A stretch of DNA of 64,000 nucleotides, from contig JALWTD010000018.1 in the NCBI GenBank assembly GCA_027082925.1, positions 1 through 64,000 on the forward strand, in the 5' to 3' direction. Shown here in pieces: positions 8,178 to 16,471 of this stretch (position 1 is its first letter; each line of letters opens with the position of its first letter). The DNA comes from Flavobacteriaceae bacterium. Its GTDB lineage: Bacteria; Bacteroidota; Bacteroidia; Flavobacteriales; Flavobacteriaceae. The notes under the pieces were generated by a model. The model was not told the origin of the DNA. It worked only from the letters and a program-made list of their open reading frames with translations, and did no database searches. The translations under genes and the position numbers were made by a program.

Positions 8178-9335
8178 TTATAATGTTCCTCTTCGAGCCT
8201 GTTCGGCTTCAATACTTTCAAATAAAGCTTTGAAATTTCCTTTACCAAAAGATTGTGCTCCTTTTCTTTGAATAATTTCAAAGAAAAGTGTAGGCCTATC
8301 TGTAACAGGTTTTGTAAAAATTTGAAGTAGATATCCTTCATCATCTCTGTCTACTAGAATGCCAAGTTCTTTTAACTCTTTTAATTCTTCATCTATTTCA
8401 CCAACTCTATCTAAAACAGTATCGTAATACGACCCGGGAACGTATAAAAATTCTACGCCTCTTTTGGTCATTTCTTTAACGGTTTCTATAATGTTGTACG
8501 TTGCAACGGCAATGTGTTGTACTCCCGGACCATTGTAAAAATCTAAATATTCTTCAATTTGAGATTTTTTTAATCCTTCGGCAGGTTCGTTAATAGGGAA
8601 TTTAACTCTTCCGTTACCGTTGGTCATTACCTTACTCATAAGTGCGGTGTATTGGGTTGAAATATCCTTGTCATCAAAGGTAATTAAGTTTGCAAAGCCC
8701 ATTTTTTCGTTGTAGAATTTAGCCCAAGTATTCATCTCATTCCATCCTACATTTCCAACCATGTGATCAATATATCTCAGCCCAACATCGGTAGGGTTAA
8801 AGTGCGATTCCCATTTTGTGTATTTTGGCATAAAAACGCCATGGTAATTTTTTCGTTCTACAAACACATGTACCGTATCTCCGTATGTATGAATTCCGGA
8901 ACGAATAATTTCACCATCTTCATCTTTTTCAACAGTAGGTTTTAGGTACGATTTAGCACCTCTTTTTGTTGTTTCTTCCCAAGCTTTTGTGGCGTCTTCA
9001 ACCCAAAGAGCAACAACTTTAACGCCATCGCCGTGAGTTGTAATATGTTGAAATATTTCCTGATTTTCTTTATTTGGCATTGGTGTGGTTAATACCAATC
9101 TAATTTTATCTTGTACAAGAACATAACTCGTTCTATCTGTCATTCCTGTTTCTAGACCTGCATATGCCAATGATTGAAAGCCGAAGGCAGTTTTGTAATA
9201 ATGAGCTGCTTGTTTAGCATTGCCCACATACAATTCTACGTAATCGGTTCCCAGTAAAGGTAAAAAGTCATCGGCTTCAGGAAATATTTTTTCTAATCCG
9301 TAATTAAAGTTTTGTATATTTTTTAGATTGCTCAT
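8178..9335 (-). CDS. hppD: 4-hydroxyphenylpyruvate dioxygenase
   Basis: 385 residues, typical length. It converts 4-hydroxyphenylpyruvate to homogentisate, the second step of tyrosine breakdown, in the cytoplasm. Two vicinal-oxygen-chelate domains are visible. The C-terminal one carries the Fe(II) ligands: His in YIDHMVGNV, His in GVQHIAVAT and Glu in LFFEIIQRKG. The conserved C-terminal end QSFGKGNFKALFESIE is intact. It follows hmgA by 41 bases, so the next enzyme of the pathway is encoded first in the same operon. A terminator follows. Confidence 0.97.
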   Translation of the reverse strand: MSNLKNIQNFNYGLEKIFPEADDFLPLLGTDYVELYVGNAKQAAHYYKTAFGFQSLAYAGLETGMTDRTSYVLVQDKIRLVLTTPMPNKENQEIFQHITTHGDGVKVVALWVEDATKAWEETTKRGAKSYLKPTVEKDEDGEIIRSGIHTYGDTVHVFVERKNYHGVFMPKYTKWESHFNPTDVGLRYIDHMVGNVGWNEMNTWAKFYNEKMGFANLITFDDKDISTQYTALMSKVMTNGNGRVKFPINEPAEGLKKSQIEEYLDFYNGPGVQHIAVATYNIIETVKEMTKRGVEFLYVPGSYYDTVLDRVGEIDEELKELKELGILVDRDDEGYLLQIFTKPVTDRPTLFFEIIQRKGAQSFGKGNFKALFESIEAEQARRGTL

Positions 9336-9376
9336 AATGTTTTTATAAATAGGTTTCTAAAGTTAGACTACAGCTG

Positions 9377-10537
9377 TTAGTCTGTGATCCAAGATTTGTA
9401 ATAATCATTTACTTCTAAATTCAAAGCATCTTCGGTAATCGAGATTGGGTTAAAAGGGTCAATCATTACTGCCAATTCACCGGTTTCTTTTTTACCGATA
9501 CTTCTTTCAATAGCTCCGGGATGAGGTCCGTGAGGAACGCCTCCTGGGTGTAGCGTTATTTGTCCTTTTTCAATATTATTTCTGCTCATAAAATCACCGT
9601 CAACGTAATATAAAATTTCTTCAGAATCTATATTGCTATGATGATAAGGAGCCGGAATAGATTTTGGATGGTAATCGTACAACCTAGGAACAAAAGAGCA
9701 TACTACAAATCCGCCAGCTTCCCAATTTTGGTGAATTGGAGGCGGTAAGTGTATACGTCCGGTTATTGGTTCAAAATCGTGAATTGAAAAAGCATACGGA
9801 TAGTTGAATCCGTCCCATCCAACAACGTCAAACGGATGATTACCGTAAATGTATTGCCATAATACCCCTTGTTTTTTTATTAATACTTTAAAATTCCCTT
9901 TTTCATTGTGAGTTTCTAAATCTTTAGGAAGTCTAAAATCACGTTCACAAAAAGGAGCGTGTTCTAGTAGTTGTCCAAAGTTATTTCGGTATCGTTTAGG
10001 AGTAACTATAGGACTGAAAGATTCTATGTACAGCAATCTATTCTCTTCTGAATTAAAATGAATTTGATATACAGTACCTCTGGGAATAATGAGGTAGTCT
10101 CCATAGTCAAAATCAATACTTCCATACATTGTTTTTAATGTTCCTGAACCAACATGAACAAAAATCATTTCATCGGCATCGGCATTTTTATAAAAATAAT
10201 CAGGAGAAAAGGCTTTAGGAGCAGCAAGTCCTATATGTAAATCGTTGTTAACAAAAAGTGTTTTTCTGCTTTCTAAATAGTCTGCTTCAGGTTGTAGAGA
10301 AAAGCCTTTAAAACTAAGTGCTTTCATGTTTTTTTCTACGGCTATTTTTGGAGAAACGTCTTTTATTTTTTTTATTTCGGTAACAACAGTTGGTGGGTAT
10401 AAATGATAAATTAATGAAGACATTCCTGCAAAACCGGCGGTTCCAAAAAGTTCTTCTTGATATAAACCTCCTTCGGGTTTTTCAAATGTTGTGTGGCGTT
10501 TATGAGGTATTTTACCTAAGGTGTGATATCTAGGCAT
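9377..10537 (-). CDS. hmgA: Homogentisate 1,2-dioxygenase
   Basis: 386 residues, shorter than the about 440-residue proteobacterial and eukaryotic enzyme but the usual size in flavobacteria. It opens the homogentisate ring to maleylacetoacetate. The cupin core holds the iron-binding region: His residues in PAPYHHSNID, Glu in SEEILYYVDG and His in GVPHGPHPG. It is the first gene of the unit with hppD. The later pathway genes (maleylacetoacetate isomerase, fumarylacetoacetase) are not in this window. A promoter core lies about 195 bases upstream, leaving an unusually long leader. Confidence 0.95.
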   Translation of the reverse strand: MPRYHTLGKIPHKRHTTFEKPEGGLYQEELFGTAGFAGMSSLIYHLYPPTVVTEIKKIKDVSPKIAVEKNMKALSFKGFSLQPEADYLESRKTLFVNNDLHIGLAAPKAFSPDYFYKNADADEMIFVHVGSGTLKTMYGSIDFDYGDYLIIPRGTVYQIHFNSEENRLLYIESFSPIVTPKRYRNNFGQLLEHAPFCERDFRLPKDLETHNEKGNFKVLIKKQGVLWQYIYGNHPFDVVGWDGFNYPYAFSIHDFEPITGRIHLPPPIHQNWEAGGFVVCSFVPRLYDYHPKSIPAPYHHSNIDSEEILYYVDGDFMSRNNIEKGQITLHPGGVPHGPHPGAIERSIGKKETGELAVMIDPFNPISITEDALNLEVNDYYKSWITD

Positions 10538-10732
10538 ATGTTTTTTTTAGTTAAAGTGACTCCCAACAGGGAAATAATTCGAGTTTTGTACTTAATCAGC
10601 TATTAAATAGTTGACTTGTGGTTGTAACACAAATGTGTCTTTTGAAATTATTGATAAATTTCATTCAGGATCTCTCTTGATTAAGAATTTGAGAAGTAAT
10701 AATAATTCTATCCAAGCTTTTTTCATACTTCA

Positions 10733-10740
10733 CAAATATA
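10733..10740 (-). promoter_or_regulatory. -7 promoter element for hmgA-hppD
   Basis: Minus-strand TATATTTG, a perfect TAnnTTTG. If used, the mRNA leader is about 190 bases (10538-10729), in which I see only a weak ACAC-AAAT-GTGT dyad at 10627-10638. Confidence 0.5.
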
Positions 10741-10759
10741 ATTTTTTTTAATTAAAAAA

Positions 10760-10787
10760 AAAAGAGTACCAGTTTTGGTACTCTTTT
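10760..10787 (-). terminator. Terminator of the apbC-nifU-like operon
   Basis: A perfect 12-bp stem (10760-10771 with 10776-10787) with loop GTTT and a long T run on the minus strand, 23 bases after the NifU-like gene. Confidence 0.9.
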
Positions 10788-10810
10788 GTAAGTTTTTGTT
10801 TTAGGAATGC

Positions 10811-11065
10811 TTAAAAATCGATTCCATTAACTTCAATAACCCTTTTTATTTGTGGAGCATATTTTTTTATGGTTGCTTCAACACCGTTTTTTAATGTTAA
10901 TTGATTTACAGAACAACCTAAGCAAGCACCTTCTAGCTGTACGCTTACAGAATCGGGTGTAATTTCAACAAGTGAAATATTACCACCATCTGCTTCTAAG
11001 AAAGGTCTAATTTCTTCCAATGCTTTTTCTATATTAATTTTAAGTTCTTCTGTACTCATATACAT
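10811..11065 (-). CDS. NifU C-terminal-like Fe-S scaffold/carrier protein
   Basis: 84 residues consisting of a single NifU/Nfu C-terminal domain. The cluster-binding CxxC is in GACLGCSVNQ, with the usual lead-in PFLEADGGNISL. Such proteins assemble or hand over 4Fe-4S clusters in the cytoplasm. It follows apbC by 3 bases, so the two cluster carriers are made together. Size and domain content match stand-alone NifU-like proteins, not the longer NfuA with an A-type domain. Confidence 0.93.
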   Translation of the reverse strand: MYMSTEELKINIEKALEEIRPFLEADGGNISLVEITPDSVSVQLEGACLGCSVNQLTLKNGVEATIKKYAPQIKRVIEVNGIDF

Positions 11066-11068
11066 ATT

Positions 11069-12193
11069 TTATTTGGTACTACATCCGCTCATAGTTGTAA
11101 TTCTAACAACTTCTGTTGGAGGTAAATTTTTATTTCTTTTCACTAATTGAGAAATGGTGTTTTTTGTTATTTCAGAAAAGGCTTTTTCAAGAGGTGTGTT
11201 GTCTTGTAAGGCAACAGGGTGCCCAACGTCTCCAGCTTCTCTAATACTTTGAACTAAAGGAACTTCTCCTAAAAAGGCAGTATTTAAGTCTTCTGCTAAG
11301 TTTTTAGCTCCATCTTTTCCGAAGATATAGTATTTGTTGTCAGGAAGTTCGGCAGGAGTAAAGTAACTCATGTTTTCTACAATTCCTAAAACAGGAACAT
11401 TTATGTTAGGTTGTTGAAACATAGCCACACCTTTTTTTGCATCGGCTAAAGCAATGTTTTGAGGTGTGCTAACAATAACGGCACCTGTAACAGGAACAGC
11501 TTGTACAATAGAAAGGTGAATGTCTCCTGTTCCTGGAGGTAAATCAATTAATAAAAAATCGAGTTCGCCCCAGTGTGCATCAAAAATCATTTGATTTAGT
11601 GCTTTTGAAGCCATTGCACCACGCCAAATAACAGCTTGGTTTGCATCTGTAAAAAAGCCAAGTGATAAAATTTTAACGCCGTAGCTTTCAATAGGCTGCA
11701 TTTTTGAACGACCATCTATGTTAACAGAGAGCGGTCTTGCATTTGCCACATCAAACATTAAGTGTGTAGAAGGGCCGTATACATCGGCATCTAGTATACC
11801 TACGCTAAATCCCATTTTTTGTAAAGAGATAGCCATGTTTGCGGTAATTGTAGATTTTCCAACACCACCTTTTCCTGAAGCCACAGCAATAATATTTTTA
11901 ATGCCCGGTATATCATTCCCTTTAATTTCAACAGGTTTTACAGGCACATTTGCAGTTACGTTTACCTTTACATCGGCTTTTTGATTTACGTGTTGATGTA
12001 TGGCTTTCATAATTTCAACTTCTACCTTCTTTTTAGCTTGTAATGAAGGGTTTCCTATGGTAACATCAATAATAACTTCTTTGTCAAAAGTTACAATGTT
12101 TTTTACCGCTCCACTTTCTATTAAACTTTTTCCTTCACCAGGAGCAGTAATAGTTTCAAGTGCTTTTGATATATCTTTTTTATTAAGTGTCAT
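11069..12193 (-). CDS. apbC: Mrp/ApbC-type Fe-S cluster carrier ATPase
   Basis: 374 residues from the chosen start. An N-terminal MIP18/DUF59 domain (about 1-85) is followed by the deviant-Walker P-loop NTPase, with Walker A GKGGVGKST and DLPPGTGD. The CxxC typical of the family is not evident; the C-terminus ends SGCSTK. It transfers Fe-S clusters to apoproteins. The reading frame is open to a Met at 12223, but a TAnnTTTG promoter core covers 12221-12228, so the ATG at 12193 (protein start TLNKKDISKALE) is the likely start. Operon with the NifU-like gene. Confidence 0.95.
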   Translation of the reverse strand: MTLNKKDISKALETITAPGEGKSLIESGAVKNIVTFDKEVIIDVTIGNPSLQAKKKVEVEIMKAIHQHVNQKADVKVNVTANVPVKPVEIKGNDIPGIKNIIAVASGKGGVGKSTITANMAISLQKMGFSVGILDADVYGPSTHLMFDVANARPLSVNIDGRSKMQPIESYGVKILSLGFFTDANQAVIWRGAMASKALNQMIFDAHWGELDFLLIDLPPGTGDIHLSIVQAVPVTGAVIVSTPQNIALADAKKGVAMFQQPNINVPVLGIVENMSYFTPAELPDNKYYIFGKDGAKNLAEDLNTAFLGEVPLVQSIREAGDVGHPVALQDNTPLEKAFSEITKNTISQLVKRNKNLPPTEVVRITTMSGCSTK

Positions 12194-12220
12194 GTTTTTA
12201 TGTAAAATGATTCTAAACAA

Positions 12221-12228
12221 CAAAGATA
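12221..12228 (-). promoter_or_regulatory. -7 promoter element for apbC; decides its start codon
   Basis: Minus-strand TATCTTTG. It overlaps the upstream in-frame ATG at 12223, which therefore cannot be in the mRNA. Confidence 0.6.
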
Positions 12229-12293
12229 CAGACTTCTAATGAATATAAAAAAGTGTAGTACGAAAAGTAATGTATGAGAAGTTACAAACGATT

Positions 12294-12638
12294 TTATTTA
12301 GAGTGCGCGGGTAATTCTGTATTTGGATCCCAAAAAACAGCGCTAAATTTTTGGATTTGATTTTCCTTAATGGTAATACCTTCGCTTTCTAGGAGTTGTT
12401 GCATAAGATTTGTGCCGTCAAAATGATGTTTTCCGGTCAACAAGCCTTTTCTGTTAACAACTCTATGTGCAGGAACGGTAGGATTATTATGAGAGGCATT
12501 CATAGCCCAACCAACCATTCTGGCAGAGCGCGCAGTTCCTAGATACTTGGCAATAGCTCCGTAGCTAGTAACTCTTCCGTAAGGAATTTGTTTCGCAACA
12601 GCGTATACTTTATCAAAAAAATTAGCCGAATTTTCCAC
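12294..12638 (-). CDS. Alkyltransferase-like protein (ATL), MGMT fold without the catalytic Cys
   Basis: 114 residues, only the DNA-binding domain of O6-methylguanine-DNA methyltransferases. The helix-turn-helix (IPYGRVTSYGAIAKYLG) and arginine-finger region (SARMVGWAMNA) are present. The active-site PCHR is PAHR, with Ala57 in place of the methyl-accepting Cys. Known ATLs bind alkylated guanine without repairing it and hand the lesion to nucleotide excision repair. It sits between trmB and apbC on the same strand, 27 bases after trmB. A catalytically complete paralogue (ogt) lies at 40643-41125. Confidence 0.92.
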   Translation of the reverse strand: MENSANFFDKVYAVAKQIPYGRVTSYGAIAKYLGTARSARMVGWAMNASHNNPTVPAHRVVNRKGLLTGKHHFDGTNLMQQLLESEGITIKENQIQKFSAVFWDPNTELPAHSK

Positions 12639-12665
12639 AAAATATAAATTTTATAACGCTCTAAA

Positions 12666-13337
12666 TTAATAGTTAATTCTGAATTTAATATAGGTAATTG
12701 GTTTTCCTTTTTCTAAGTATTGTTTTTCGTAAAAAGTTTGTGTGCTTGTAACCTCTTCTGGAGCATGTGTATTTCTATAAATATCGTGATGAGCGTATAA
12801 AATCTCATGTCCTTCTCCATGAAGCAATCCCAAGGTGTATCCGTGCATAAATTCGCTATCGGTTTTTAGGTTTACAATTCCTCCAGGTTTTAACACGTGA
12901 TGGTATTTTTTTAAAAACTCAGCATTTGTTAGTCGATGCTTTGTTCGTGTGTACTTTATTTGAGGATCGGGAAAGGTAATCCAAATTTCTTCTATTTCAT
13001 TTTCAGAAAAAAGAAGGTCTATTAACTCTATTTGGGTTCTTAAAAAGGTAACATTTGTTAAATTTTCTTCTAGGGCTGTTTTAGCGCCTCTCCAAAATCG
13101 GGCACCTTTAATATCTATACCAATGTAGTTTATAGATGGGTTTTTACGAGCTAAATCTATGGTGTATTCTCCTTTTCCGCAACCCAATTCTAAAATAATA
13201 GGGTTTGCATTATTAAAGTGTTTACGCCAGTTTCCTTTCAGAGAAAATCCTTCAAGAACCTCTTTTCTGCTAGGTTGAATTACATTTGGAAATGTTTCGT
13301 TTTCACGAAATCGCTTTAATTTGTTTTTACTACCCAC
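12666..13337 (-). CDS. trmB: tRNA (guanine-N7-)-methyltransferase
   Basis: 223 residues. It methylates G46 in the variable loop of tRNAs using S-adenosylmethionine. The SAM site ELGCGKGEYTIDLA and the family motif FPDPQIKYTRTKHRL are intact, and the length is normal. The 27-base gap to the ATL gene suggests co-transcription. Upstream, 54 bases separate it from the DUF6341 gene on the same strand. Confidence 0.96.
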   Translation of the reverse strand: MGSKNKLKRFRENETFPNVIQPSRKEVLEGFSLKGNWRKHFNNANPIILELGCGKGEYTIDLARKNPSINYIGIDIKGARFWRGAKTALEENLTNVTFLRTQIELIDLLFSENEIEEIWITFPDPQIKYTRTKHRLTNAEFLKKYHHVLKPGGIVNLKTDSEFMHGYTLGLLHGEGHEILYAHHDIYRNTHAPEEVTSTQTFYEKQYLEKGKPITYIKFRINY

Positions 13338-13391
13338 AGTTTTTGAGTTTTGTTAAGAAAGAATACGACAAGTTATGTTGAGGAAGTAAAT

Positions 13392-13589
13392 TTACTCGTT
13401 TCCTGCTTTTTTGTATTTTCTTAACTCACCAAGCCAATATAAAAACGCAGTAAATGTAATAGCAATAAATATCCAACTTACAGTACTTTGCAACCACCAG
13501 TTGTCCATAGACCTTAAAGCGTCGTAAGGAGCAAATAAAACATTTGTAAAAAATTCACCTGTAGCCTTAAAAATATTGTTTGCAATCAT
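13392..13589 (-). CDS. DUF6341-type small membrane protein
   Basis: 65 residues. One strong membrane helix lies in the second half (about 36-53, STVSWIFIAITFTAFLYWL), preceded by APYDALRSMDNWW and followed by a charged tail. Small proteins of this pattern (family DUF6341) are common in flavobacteria and often lie beside a DUF6427 protein and upp, as here. No function is known. It is transcribed away from the DUF6427 gene with only 40 bases between starts. A TAnnTTTG core is at 13610-13617. Confidence 0.75.
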   Translation of the reverse strand: MIANNIFKATGEFFTNVLFAPYDALRSMDNWWLQSTVSWIFIAITFTAFLYWLGELRKYKKAGNE

Positions 13590-13609
13590 ATCTTAGTTAT
13601 ATTTACAGG

Positions 13610-13617
13610 CAAAAGTA
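13610..13617 (-). promoter_or_regulatory. -7 promoter element for the DUF6341 gene (divergent region)
   Basis: Minus-strand TACTTTTG within the 40-base gap between divergent genes. The DUF6427 promoter must overlap it. Confidence 0.5.
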
Positions 13618-13629
13618 TAAAATATAGTA

Positions 13630-14550
13630 ATGATAGCAAATTTTTTTAGTAAAACTAAACCAGTTAATATTTTTGGTGTAATAGTACTTCTTTATTTCTA
13701 CTACTTTGCATCAACACTTTTATTTCATTCAGGAGTACTTACATTTTTGTATATAGGAAATAAATTATTGTTTTTTTTCTGGTATATACTTCTGTTATTA
13801 CTGGTTTACTTTATTATAAAAAAGAATAGCTTAACAAAAGACAATGCCTATCCTTTATTACTTTTTGCTATCTTTTTGGGTACTTTTTATACTACAATGT
13901 TTTCTAAAGAAATTATTTTCTCAAACTTGTTTTTGTTATTGGGAGCTAGAAAAATATATAGTTTAAAAACAGATTTGGTCATCAAGAAAAAATTATTTGA
14001 TGCAAGCTTTTTAATCGCTATAGCATCACTTATTTATTTTTGGAGCATTGTGTATTTACTTCTGGTTTATGTAGGTTTAATAATGTATAACAAAATAGAT
14101 TTTAAAAATAGTATTATACCTGTTATAGGGGTTTTTACACCTTTTTTCTTATATTTTACATACTTTTTTTACAGTAGCGGAGAAGTTGATTTTGGGTTAC
14201 TGTCGGCTGATTTTAGTTTTACTTTTGATAAGTACAATTCACTAACAATGATTGTTCCCATATTTTTCTCGACACTAATTTTGGTATGGGCAATATTGTC
14301 TGTCAATTCTAAAATGGCATCAATGAGTTATAAATTTAAATCGTCGTGGAAAGTATTGTTGAGTCACCTTGCTCTTGCATTACTTATTGTAATGGTTTCG
14401 CCAAGTAAAGATGGATCAGAATTGCTGTTTTTATTTTTTCCGATAGTAATAATGATTACAAATTTTTTAGAAAGAATAGAGTCTGCAATTATAAAAAACA
14501 GCATTTTGTACTTGTTTTTTATAATTTCTGTGTGGGTCTATTTTTTATAA
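13630..14550 (+). CDS. DUF6427-type polytopic inner-membrane protein
   Basis: 306 residues, almost entirely hydrophobic, with about 8-10 predicted membrane helices and short loops. The N-terminus MIANFFSKTKPVN and the neighbours (DUF6341, upp) fit the flavobacterial DUF6427 family. No catalytic motif is visible and the function is unknown. Its stop codon overlaps the 3' end of upp on the other strand by 6 bases, so the two transcripts converge without room for a separate terminator. Confidence 0.75.
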   Translation: MIANFFSKTKPVNIFGVIVLLYFYYFASTLLFHSGVLTFLYIGNKLLFFFWYILLLLLVYFIIKKNSLTKDNAYPLLLFAIFLGTFYTTMFSKEIIFSNLFLLLGARKIYSLKTDLVIKKKLFDASFLIAIASLIYFWSIVYLLLVYVGLIMYNKIDFKNSIIPVIGVFTPFFLYFTYFFYSSGEVDFGLLSADFSFTFDKYNSLTMIVPIFFSTLILVWAILSVNSKMASMSYKFKSSWKVLLSHLALALLIVMVSPSKDGSELLFLFFPIVIMITNFLERIESAIIKNSILYLFFIISVWVYFL

Positions 14551-15195
14551 TTTTTTACCAAATGCCAAATCTCCTGCATCACCTAAGCCGGGAATAATAT
14601 ATCCTCTATCGTCTAATTTATTATCAACGGTTGCAATCCAAAGGTTTGTATTTTTAGGAAAATGTTTTGAAATGTAATTAATTCCTTCTTCAGAACCAAT
14701 AACACAAGCAAGGTGGATTTCTTTTGGGGTGCCATACTTTTTTAATCCTTCATAAACACTTACCAACGAGCGTCCGGTAGCAAGCATTGGGTCGGCTAAA
14801 ATGAGCGTTTTGTTTTCAAGAGTGGGAGAAGCAAAATACTCTACTTCAATTTTAAATTCTGTTTCAGAAATATGCTCACGATATGCAGAGATAAATGCAC
14901 TTTCGGCATTATCCAAATAGTTTAAAATACCGTTGTGCAAAGGCAATCCTGCTCTTAAAATAGAACACACAACAATTTCATTTTCTGAGAGTAAAATATC
15001 TTTTGTGCCAAGAGGCGTTGTTACAGGGGTGTTTTTATATTTAAAAGATTTACTAAACTCGTATGATAAAATTTCGCCGATACGTTCTATGTTTCGTCTA
15101 AAACGCATGGTATCTTTTTGAATGTTTTTATCTCGTATTTCTGAAATAAAAGTGTTTAGTACCGATGTTTTTTCTCCTAAAATGTGTACAGTCAT
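14545..15195 (-). CDS. upp: Uracil phosphoribosyltransferase
   Basis: 216 residues from the chosen ATG (MTVHILGEK). It salvages uracil to UMP with PRPP. The PRPP loop is LADPMLATGRS, and the uracil-binding end contains DNKLDDRGYIIPGLGDAGD. The frame extends 18 bases further to a Met at 15213, but a TAnnTTTG core at 15211-15218 makes that start impossible in the mRNA. Convergent with the DUF6427 gene. Confidence 0.95.
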   Translation of the reverse strand: MTVHILGEKTSVLNTFISEIRDKNIQKDTMRFRRNIERIGEILSYEFSKSFKYKNTPVTTPLGTKDILLSENEIVVCSILRAGLPLHNGILNYLDNAESAFISAYREHISETEFKIEVEYFASPTLENKTLILADPMLATGRSLVSVYEGLKKYGTPKEIHLACVIGSEEGINYISKHFPKNTNLWIATVDNKLDDRGYIIPGLGDAGDLAFGKKL

Positions 15196-15210
15196 AAAAA
15201 TTATTTTCAG

Positions 15211-15218
15211 CAAAAATA
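15211..15218 (-). promoter_or_regulatory. -7 promoter element for upp; decides its start codon
   Basis: Minus-strand TATTTTTG, 15 bases before the ATG at 15195. Confidence 0.6.
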
Positions 15219-15257
15219 AGACTTTCTTATTTTATAAAATTTAGAAAATTGAAAATA

Positions 15258-16292
15258 TTATATAGATGCCATTATTTTATTGGTAATCTTTTCAGGAAGA
15301 ATAGTTTCCATAATATTTTCGTAGCCTTTGCAAACATAATTTCCATAAATAGAACACGGAATGTTTGGGTACTTTTGCAAATCGGGTAAAATCGCATTTT
15401 CAAATGGTTGGTTAAAAGGTGCAAATCCGGTAAATGGGTGTGTAACTCCCCAAATAGTTAGAGTATTAACTCCAAACATAGCAGCAAAGTGTGCATTTCC
15501 AGAATCCATACTTAGCATGCAATCTAAGTTAGAAATAATAGCAAGTTCTTCTTTTAAGTTTACTTTTCCGGCAATGTTAATAATATTTTTAGCTTCTTTG
15601 GCAATACCATCTAAGATGTCAATTTCTTTTTTACCGCCACCAAATAGTAGTATTTTAATATCAGAATTTTGAGTTAAAATTTTGATAACTTGTCTCATTA
15701 AGTGTATTGGGTACATTTTAGATTGGTATTGAGCAAAAGGTGCAATACCTACCCATTTACAAGTTTTGGCTCCGGTTAGTTGAAGTATTTTGTTGGTAAG
15801 TGCTTTTTTAGGAAGAAGTTCAGGTACTGAAAGAGAAAGGTTGAATCCTAAATTTCTAAATACATCAGCATATCGTTCATGAGTTGTTTTTAGTTGTTTA
15901 AACACCTTATTTGTAGTTCGCGTGAGTGCTTTTTTCTCTTTTCGCCCTTTATCTATAGAAGCAATTTTAACATTAGTAAATCTAAAAAAAGCTCGTAGTA
16001 TTTTAGAGCGTAGTACGTTGTGTAAATCGGCTACACTTGTAAATTGAAGAGGTTTTAGTTCTTTATATAGTTTGTAAATTCCAACAACACCTTTGTGTTT
16101 TGAGGTAACTTCTGCAGCAATAAAAGAAACATTAGGAATATCGTTAAACAGGGGTTTTAAAAAAGGTTTTGAGAGTACCGTTATTTTTACTTCGGGGTAT
16201 TGTTTTACAAAAGTTTTAAGCACAGGAACAGTCATTGCAACATCGCCCATAGCAGAAAGTCTAATTACCAAAATGTGTTGTTTTTTATTCAA
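15258..16292 (-). CDS. Glycosyltransferase family 9 (heptosyltransferase-like)
   Basis: 344 residues. The N-terminus ILVIRLSAMGDVAMTVPVL is typical of GT9 (ADP-heptose:LPS heptosyltransferase family), as is the C-terminal donor-site region with SMDSGNAHFAAMFGV and TIWGVTHPFTGFAPF. It adds a sugar to lipopolysaccharide core or a similar acceptor on the cytoplasmic face of the inner membrane. In flavobacteria this gene often neighbours a DUF4254 gene; here DUF4254 is 10 kb away at 26225. It has its own promoter core and is divergent from yicC. Confidence 0.9.
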   Translation of the reverse strand: MNKKQHILVIRLSAMGDVAMTVPVLKTFVKQYPEVKITVLSKPFLKPLFNDIPNVSFIAAEVTSKHKGVVGIYKLYKELKPLQFTSVADLHNVLRSKILRAFFRFTNVKIASIDKGRKEKKALTRTTNKVFKQLKTTHERYADVFRNLGFNLSLSVPELLPKKALTNKILQLTGAKTCKWVGIAPFAQYQSKMYPIHLMRQVIKILTQNSDIKILLFGGGKKEIDILDGIAKEAKNIINIAGKVNLKEELAIISNLDCMLSMDSGNAHFAAMFGVNTLTIWGVTHPFTGFAPFNQPFENAILPDLQKYPNIPCSIYGNYVCKGYENIMETILPEKITNKIMASI

Positions 16293-16322
16293 AGCAGAAA
16301 AGGTAAATAATTTTTATAAAGA

Positions 16323-16330
16323 CAAAAGTA
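16323..16330 (-). promoter_or_regulatory. -7 promoter element for the GT9 gene
   Basis: Minus-strand TACTTTTG, 30 bases before the start codon. Confidence 0.5.
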
Positions 16331-16444
16331 GTATAATTTGCACGTTGTATACAAAATATCTCAAATGTATAATGGTTTGTATATTATTTAAACGCTAAAT
16401 TATGTTTTGTAGTAGCAGAAAACATACGCTATTTATAAAATATG

Positions 16445-16452
16445 TAAATTTG
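16445..16452 (+). promoter_or_regulatory. -7 promoter element for yicC-gmk-nadD
   Basis: TAAATTTG, 19 bases before the yicC ATG. Confidence 0.5.
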
Positions 16453-16471
16453 CCTAAATTTTTTAAAATAG

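Noticed and set aside
8162-8344. Minus-strand 60-codon frame over the end of hppD
   Set aside because: Overlaps the strongly supported hppD C-terminus in another frame.
10627-10638. ACAC-AAAT-GTGT dyad in the hmgA leader as an operator
   Set aside because: Only 4-bp arms in AT-rich DNA; expected by chance.
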